DNA from: Allium sativum | Taxonomy: Eukaryota > Streptophyta > Magnoliopsida > Asparagales > Amaryllidaceae | NCBI GenBank assembly: GCA_030737875.1 | Contig: CM060911.1 | Span: 108,356,625-108,420,624, forward strand | Direction: 5' to 3' | DNA: 64,000 nucleotides | Part shown: piece by piece, positions 58,301-64,000 of the stretch | How positions within the stretch are numbered: the first letter of the stretch is position 1 | Layout: every line of letters begins with the position of its first letter | Notes under the pieces: generated by a model | Told to the model about the DNA's origin: nothing | Databases searched by the model: none | The model's input: only the letters and a program-made list of their open reading frames with translations | Program-made: the position numbers and the translations under genes

Positions 58301-59629
58301 TGTGAAACCCACCACCATAAGAGTCATATTAACCATTGCCTTACATAACAATTGGGCCATCAAGCAACTAGATATAAATAATGCATTTCTGAATGGTGTT
58401 TTACAGGAAGAAGTCTATATGAATCAGCCTGAAGGATTTAAAATGCAGGGAAAGGAGGACTATGTATGCAAACTCAAGAAAGCTATCTATGGTCTCAAAC
58501 AGGCAGCACGAGTTTGGTTTGACAAACTCAAGTCAACCCTATCAAAATTGGGTTACAATCCAACAAAGGCTGACAACTCCCTCTTTACTAAATTCTCTAA
58601 TAGCACTGTCACCTATATACTTATTTATGTTGATGACTTCTTAATTACAGGTAACAGTAGTAAAGAGATTCAAGTTGTTACAAAACAATTAAACGAAGAA
58701 TTCTCAATTAAAGATCTGGGGGAATTATCATACTTTCTTGGAATTGAGGTTATCAGAAGTCACAATGGTGAAATACAATTGAATCAAAGAAAATATATCA
58801 AAGACATTCTCACAAGATCTAACATGGACAAAGCAAATCCACTACCAACTCCTATGGTCAGCAGCATACAAATCAACAGAGATAAAGGTGAACCCATTGA
58901 CAATGAAAGGCAATACAGAAGCATAGTGGGAGCCCTACAATATGTCACTATTACAAGACCTGATATAACTTTTAGTGTGAACAAGGTCAGTCAATATATG
59001 CACAAGCCCTTAAGTGATCATTGGATAGATGTGAAAAGGATACTAAGGTATCTCAAAGGAACTAATGATCTATGTCAAAGCATGAAGCATAGCATAAGTT
59101 TAACAGGATATGCAGACTCAGATTGGGCCAATGATAAAGATGACAGGAAATCAACATCAGGCTACTGCATATTTCTAGGTAACTGCCCTATATCATGGTG
59201 TGCAAAAAAACAATCAACTGTATCAAGATCCAGTACAGAAGCTGAATATAGAAGCATTGCTAGCACTACAGCTGAACTAATGTCGATTCAATCCCTATTA
59301 AGAGAACTCAAAGTTAAAATCAGTGGAAACCCTACAATCTGGTGTGATAATTTAAGTGCTATAGCCATCTCCGCAAATCCAGTTCTACACTCAAGAGCAA
59401 AACACATGGAACTTGACATTTACTTCGTGCGTGAACAAGTAATGAAAGGGAAAATCATAATTAATCACGTACCTTCCACTTACCAAGTAGCTGACATTCT
59501 GACGAAGCCTCTATCAAAGCCAAACTTCATAAAGCATAGGGAAAGCTTACGCATCTGCAAATCTGTGCTCAAATCTGACACCAGCAACAACGAAGAAGAA
59601 TCCAAAGCTCATACAAGGCGTAAAGATCA
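55313..59629 (+). pseudogene. gag-pol: Copia gag-pol, interrupted by a frameshift and three stops
   Basis: Gag begins at ATG 55313 (MAGPSIPPP) and is open to about 55550, where the frame shifts; the downstream frame then meets TGA at 55636-55638. From 55641: gag of the UBN2 type, CCHC knuckle (CQICDKVGHTANRC, about 56175-56216), and protease (AWYPDSGATNH, about 56370). In-frame stops TAA (56565) and TAG (56775) interrupt before the pre-integrase motif (WHCKLGHPS, 56810). From 56838 one 974-codon frame holds integrase (D53, D116, E150), reverse transcriptase (LDINNAFLNG 511-520, YVDD 597-600) and RNase H (YADSDWA 758, STEAEY 799, WCDN 835, ADILTK 885). The D-to-E spacing is slightly short because a TDNGG-type motif reads TDGG. 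After residue about 932 the frame runs into the LTR remnant and TIR, so the last 40 residues are not native. Confidence 0.93.
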
Positions 59630-59632
59630 CTC

Positions 59633-59712
59633 TGTATTTAAACCCATGCACATCACTCTGTTTCATTCATTCAAGAATTATACAATTACATTTTATATTC
59701 AACACTCTTATA
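59633..59712 (+). repeat. Truncated 3' LTR of element 4 (80 bp)
   Basis: Matches 54829-54908 base for base apart from a few substitutions (TGTATTTAAACCCATG to CTCTTATA). The first 137 bp of the LTR and the polypurine tract are missing; pol-like coding DNA abuts the remnant. Confidence 0.9.
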
Positions 59713-60158
59713 AATTTTACTCAATAATTTGTGATTTTATCTATTTTTGCAATTTTTTTTAATTTTAGTTGAATATTAAATGGTATGATTATATATTTTG
59801 AACTTATATTTGTTTCATTTATCATTTTATATATTCTTGCATTTTTCATTTATCCTTCTATTTTTTAAATCATATATGATTTGGAATTACAAAAAAGTAA
59901 ACTTTAAGAGTATATTGATACTTCTTGATATATATAATGAAAATGTATGTATGTGTTTGTGAGTGTTTCACATCAAACACATTAATAGCATATTTTCATT
60001 CCTAAGTTGGTTTACATGTACAATTTCGTGTGATTGGATTTATACGTTTCACCTGTAATACTCTCTATTTTTTTTCATTAAATTCTGATTTAGAATAATT
60101 TTTATTTTATATTAATGTTTTTAACGGTCGGTTTTTCCACCGTTGTGCAGTTATACTA
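59713..60158 (-). repeat. Outer part of right TIR of the MULE-like element
   Basis: Reverse complement of 48248 to about 48694, ending CAGTTATACTA at 60158. Its first five bases, AATTT, are the right target duplication of element 4. Confidence 0.9.
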
Positions 60159-61014
60159 CTTGGTGTTGAGCCAAAGTTATGGTAGGAGATATATAATATT
60201 TAATTTTTATAGAAGTTTCCCTTACTTATTAATAAACATTAGTACAAATCTGGCTAATAACTGTTTCCATGTATGAATCTGGCTAATGAATTAGTGTAAA
60301 TCTGGCAATGTATGCTTAGTTGCACATGAAAGACTTGCTATAAATCCGGATAAAGACTATTTCTACGTAATGTCTGATGTTTTATCAATTAATACAAGGG
60401 AAAGCCTGTAACTTAGAAAAGTCATTCATGTACAATCAAAGGCAAGTGTTTTATTTGTCAACAAATTTGAAATTTTTGTAAATAATTGGTCCTTTTGGTT
60501 TCATTGAAAAATATTATGTATTGCAGTGAGTATTTCAATTTGCCTATTGTGGTTCCAATATGACTTTATTATTCTAATTCATTTTTTCATGCAATGAAAC
60601 TTTATTGCTAAGATAAATCTTATATGCTTTTATTTTGCTTCCAAATATTTGTTTCTTTCCATAAGGTCGCAGTTTTTCATCCATGAAATATTTGCTGATA
60701 TTGCGCATTAACTACTATAATATTTGAATCAAAGGAAGTTGATCCAATGAATAATTAATATAGATTCATGCCTCTGTGAACCTCAGACTGTATTATTATA
60801 AAACTTCCTATAGTTGGTTATCTTACAATTCTTTGATATCAAACTAGCTTAGATAATGTAGACAACTCATATCACAACATGTTTACAGTTTTATACACCA
60901 CTTATGAATAGGTTTTTAATTATTTATTAAAGTATATTAACAGCTGTTTATTTGAATTATTTTATCAACTGCATATTATAAGATTCTTTAATGTTTCTTA
61001 TTATAATGATGTAG
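60159..61014. other. AT-rich non-coding DNA
   Basis: No supported gene or repeat seen. Confidence 0.5.
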
Positions 61015-61075
61015 ATACTGGGAGCATAAGGCTCCCTGATTTGAGTGACAGTTTTGTTGGTATTTTGCTTCTAAG
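61015..61075 (+). other. Candidate exon-like segment
   Basis: Bounded by ATGATGTAG and by CTAAG then GTACAAATG. One frame is open and protein-like (TGSIRLPDLSDSFVGILLLR). Joined to a candidate acceptor at 62206 it continues LLKGCRTKLL and stops. I do not recognise the protein. Confidence 0.3.
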
Positions 61076-62206
61076 GTACAAATGTTATAAAGTATATTAT
61101 AATGCACAGTAGTTCACTGTATTTTCTCATAAAGTGTGTAATTTTCTTGAAAGTTTATTTTTTTGATCTGCCTTCTACTATTCACTGGTATTAATTTATA
61201 ACTGGGAAATTCAAGTTTAACAGTTATTTTATTTTTTGAATTTATGAAGATTGTGCATGTTAATCTATAAATGAAAAAAAAACTGGCATACTATTTCCTA
61301 CTTTAGTTTTGACAAATTTTTGTTATCTCTACCATTGTTCATATACTTTGAAATTCAAATTCAAAGAAGTCACAATTCATTGAATTTTTTTATATACTTG
61401 TGTATAACTTTGATTTGCTATTCTTTTTAATTTATTTAAGTGATCATTTTACAGTGGTATATTTTTTAATCCATTGTTCATCAGATTATTTCATAAAGAA
61501 GTTAGGCGTGAAAGTTTGTTTTGTTCTGTTTAAATCTAACTATATCGCCAAGTCATATCATTCTGCTTCTAAATACAATGCCTTAATTTTCTCTAAATTA
61601 TTATGAATATTTATATAATTTAATGTTTCATAACCTTTTGGTTCTGTTTTTCATGTTTCTGTCATTAATATAGTTAACAACAATATCTATTGCAATTTTA
61701 TCTTCATGAATTTTATACTGTAGCCAATAATTATGGTACAGTTCAAACCGAACATTTTGATTTAAAGTTAAGCTACTAACATGAAATTTTATTCATATTC
61801 ACAAGCGAATGTTTCATTCCTTTTTAATCATGCATTGAATATAATAAAATATTTAATGGATCATTCCTTGTAATACAAAAATATTTGCGGCTTTGGCTCT
61901 TTCAGCTCTGATTCTAGCCTGCTATCTTTGAACCACATAACATTTGGGATTAAAGATTGTGTTGCTTGGATAAATATTGGTTGACTGTTCAATGTGTTTA
62001 TTCTTTATCTTTGACCATAAAAGTATACTGGATTTTTGTTTTATTTTAAAAATGAAAGAGCAGTCTTTTTAACTATGAGAAAACTGTTGAATGCACGTCT
62101 ACTTAAAAGCGAAAATGATACGGCACACCCTGATTTAAATGAAGGACTGAAATATATTTGGTTGAAATGAGATAAGAAGAGTACTAAATTATATTTCTTT
62201 TTTTAG
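61076..62206. other. AT-rich non-coding DNA, possibly intronic
   Basis: T-rich sequence between two splice-like borders; no other feature. Confidence 0.4.
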
Positions 62207-62430
62207 GTTGCTGAAGGGATGCAGAACTAAATTGCTTTAACTTTAAATGCAGGCCATGATTCGAGTCAACTGTATTCTATCTAAACAAGAAGCTACCTAA
62301 ACATGAAGACGAGCTGAGTTGAAAGCTGACTGGAACTGATATTATATAACTCTGAATAAGAATGAATACAACCATGATCTTATTATGGAGCAATGAAAAA
62401 TAAAGGAATGAGTTTGCAACTGGAATATCG
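62207..62430 (+). other. Candidate terminal exon with poly(A) signal
   Basis: Follows a strong acceptor (TTTCTTTTTTTAG). It carries short frames that close within 40 bases, then 3' UTR-like text and an AATAAA at 62399-62404. May end the same transcript as the segment at 61015. Confidence 0.25.
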
Positions 62431-62846
62431 CAGTCAGTGACTTTTGTTATGGTTTGTTTTCATGATAAAAGTTTGTAAAAAGGGCTTTCTTTTGTTTTTC
62501 TAATTTCCTTAATAGATGTAAATAATTTTATTTAGTAAACATTTAAAACCAATTATTAATTCAATGACAGGTTGCATAAAATTTTGAATTCTTTTTTTTT
62601 TTGGTGAATTAGTGCCTTTGTTGTTGAATATACAAAATTGACCGGCATTGTCAACAAAATGTCTCTCCATAAATTTAGGCTTATGGGATATTCATAGCAT
62701 TAATTTTTTTAAAAATATTCTGTCTTATTCTTTAATAGAAGTTTCAAGGTGGGATGATCTAATTTGGTAATCTTTTTTCCCCTGTGATGTAAGTGCGAAA
62801 AACGGTGCAGTATAATATAACAATATTCCTATTGTATTATGTAAGT
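62431..62846. other. AT-rich non-coding DNA
   Basis: No feature seen up to the CACTA terminus. Confidence 0.5.
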
Positions 62847-62867
62847 CACTACAAAGAATACAGTGTT

Positions 62868-63130
62868 TCGCGACGGTCTGGAGCCGTCGGCGGCCGTCGC
62901 TAGCCGTCGCCCGCCGTTGCTATGGGTCGTCGCTATTTAAGTCGTCGCCAACAGGAATAGCAACGGGTTGAGAGACGACTCCGTCTCTGTTGCCACGTGT
63001 CATCTTACGTGGCAAGTAGTTTCTTTTACCGGGAAGCCGTTGTAAACCGTCGTAAATCCGTTACAAAAGGCCGTTGCAAGCCGTCGTTCGCCGTCGCTAT
63101 GTGTTGAACAATAGGCCGTCGCTAGTCATC
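62868..63130. repeat. CACTA subterminal repeats (CCGTCG motif)
   Basis: GCCGTCGC, GTCGTCGC, GCCGTTGC and complements such as CGACGG occur more than ten times. In CACTA elements such motifs bind the element-encoded TNPA-type protein. Confidence 0.8.
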
Positions 63131-63524
63131 GCAAATCTGAAGCAAAAAATTTGCACTGCACAGCAATTCCTTTCCATCAAACCACACCACTATCATCTCA
63201 TCTCATCAATTCACTATTAATTCACCAATTCTCATCAAAGATCAATTCAATTCACCAATATCATCTCATCATTTCACCAATACTCATCAACAATCAACTC
63301 ATCAATTAAAAAAACAAAATTATAAACACCATACATATGAAAATACATCATACGATCGTGAAATACCGTTATACATATCAAAACACATCATAACATCGTC
63401 AAATACCATCATACCACATAAGACACATCAAACCATAGTCAAATACCATCATACGTGCATCTAGCATATAAAAAACCAAATATATGTACATAGCAGAGCT
63501 TAAACCAAGAAATGAGCACCTACA

Positions 63525-63763
63525 CTAATCTTCCTCATCTTCCTCGTCCTCGTCTCGTCTTCCTCCCCTCGATAAACAACAGAATCTCCTCCCTCTCCTC
63601 CCTCCTCAGGAATAAACCGATGCTCCTGAAAGTAAGCTGTGATGCGCTCATCTATATCCTGTTGCATCTGGGTTTTTCGTCAGTCCATCATCTCATTCAT
63701 CTGCTCCTGCATCCGAGCAATAGTCATCTCCCCCATCGACCTCCTATAACTACGCTGAACATC
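63525..63763 (-). pseudogene. CACTA transposase-associated protein, C-terminal exon
   Basis: Minus strand, after an acceptor TTTGCAG, reads DVQRSYRRSMGEMTIARMQE, QMNEMMD, a stop, then RKTQMQQDIDERITAYFQEH and an acidic region. This coiled-coil, Met/Gln/Glu-rich C-terminus followed by an acidic DEDEEDEED tail (in a neighbouring frame) is the style of plant CACTA second-product proteins. The internal TGA and the frame change before the acidic tail suggest decay. Assignment rests on composition and position inside the CACTA end. Confidence 0.55.
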
Positions 63764-64000
63764 CTGCAAAATAAGTAAGTTCACATTAAAGTTATTTAAA
63801 ACATGTATATAGTTAACATGTATATGGTTAAACATGTATATAGTTAAACATGTGTATGGTTTGTGTTAAACATGTATATGGTTTGTGTTAAACATGTATG
63901 AGTTTAGTGTGGTCCAAATGTAAACAAAACTTAATACTAAATAGCATAAGATTATTTCTCATATTTTAAAACTGTAATTTATGTCTAAAAAAGGTCTTGC

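Larger units (their letters stand above)
54692..59712 (+). mobile_element. LTR element 4: Ty1/copia with TA...TA LTR ends
   Basis: A 5,021-bp copia element inserted in the right TIR of the MULE-like element, with a perfect AATTT duplication (54687-54691 and 59713-59717). The left LTR is 217 bp (54692-54908), starting TATTAGAGTAT and ending ATACTCTTATA, so its ends are inverted repeats beginning TA and ending TA, not TG and CA. The intact TIR copy at 48248-48773 shows the empty site and confirms these borders. The right LTR keeps only its last 80 bp. Gag and protease frames carry stops and a frameshift; reverse transcriptase and RNase H are open. It is not autonomous. Confidence 0.92.
48248..60158. 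mobile_element. Mutator-like (long-TIR) element carrying host gene fragments
   Basis: The ends at 48248 and 60158 are near-identical inverted repeats of about 525 bp starting TAGTATAACTGCACAACGG. The right repeat is interrupted by the copia element at 54692-59712; removing that insertion and one AATTT copy restores collinearity. Between the TIRs are decayed xylose isomerase exons with introns (52196-53215), a decayed minus-strand copia fragment and a gypsy scrap, and no recognisable transposase. Very long TIRs plus captured genomic exons fit a Pack-MULE-type non-autonomous element. The flanking 8-9 bases are only partly similar (TTGATACT versus TTGGTGTT), so the target duplication is uncertain. 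Confidence 0.8.
62847..64000 (-). mobile_element. CACTA (En/Spm-type) transposon, one end, continues past window
   Basis: The terminus CACTACAAAGAATACAG at 62847 is a standard plant CACTA inverted-repeat end. The next 260 bases are packed with subterminal repeats of the GCCGTCGC/GTCGTCGC type on both strands. A transposase-like terminal exon on the minus strand (63525-63763) lies inside, as expected for the 3' end of such elements. The other end lies outside the window, so completeness cannot be judged. Confidence 0.82.

Noticed and set aside
59633..59762. C-terminal 40 residues of the copia pol frame
   Set aside because: They are translation of the LTR remnant, the AATTT duplication and the MULE TIR, not native protein.
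62868..63130. CCGTCG repeat cluster as a CRISPR-like array
   Set aside because: Repeats are 6-8 bases, irregularly spaced and in both orientations in a plant CACTA end; no array architecture.

Overview
This window is plant nuclear DNA, almost certainly from an angiosperm. It is AT-rich, contains no compact bacterial-type genes, and is filled by nested retrotransposons and DNA transposons with plant-type primer sites (initiator-Met tRNA), plant Ty3/gypsy and Ty1/copia polyproteins, a CACTA terminus and a long-TIR Mutator-like element. I found no complete host gene. The species cannot be told from the sequence.

Layout. 1-3272: low-copy-looking DNA with a TATA box, two candidate 5' exons, and short tandem duplications. 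3273-16028: LTR element 1, a Del/Tekay-like Ty3/gypsy element on the minus strand with 4.8-kb LTRs, TSD TAAAT, an intact-looking gag and a pol cut down to the integrase tail. 16029-19784: AT-rich DNA with a degenerate triplicated block. 19785-30807: LTR element 2, a GC-richer Tat-like Ty3/gypsy element on the minus strand with about 1.06-kb LTRs, two tandem decayed gag modules, no recognisable pol, and a decayed antisense coiled-coil ORF. 30808-33863: AT-rich DNA with a small inverted-repeat element. 33864-47508: LTR element 3, a very young Del/Tekay-like element on the plus strand with 4.0-kb LTRs, TSD TAAAC, a full polyprotein frame (damaged only at the gag start) and an additional acidic ORF before the 3' LTR. 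48248-60158: a Mutator-like element with ~525-bp terminal inverted repeats that carries decayed xylose isomerase exons (Pack-MULE-like), a decayed copia fragment and a gypsy scrap; its right TIR is split by LTR element 4 (54692-59712), a copia element with non-canonical TA...TA LTR ends and TSD AATTT. 62847 to the window end: a CACTA element terminus with CCGTCG-type subterminal repeats and a transposase-like terminal exon.

How parts work together. In element 3, gag, protease, reverse transcriptase, RNase H and a chromodomain-bearing integrase are in one frame, flanked by an iMet primer site and a polypurine tract, so it is close to autonomous. Its extra ORF follows a candidate 160-nt GT-AG intron whose removal would place the pol stop directly against the ORF2 start in the same frame; ORF2 is highly acidic and ends in two SUMO-interaction-like motifs. 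Elements 1, 2 and 4 look non-autonomous or inactivated. I rank the element 3 accessory ORF with its candidate intron, and the xylose isomerase-bearing MULE, as the items most worth following up.

Limits. Boundaries of LTR elements 1, 3 and 4 are supported by LTR comparison plus perfect TSDs; element 2 has a 4/5 TSD. Similarity statements come from reading by eye, not from alignment software. Family names (Tekay, Tat, MULE, CACTA) rest on motif recognition.
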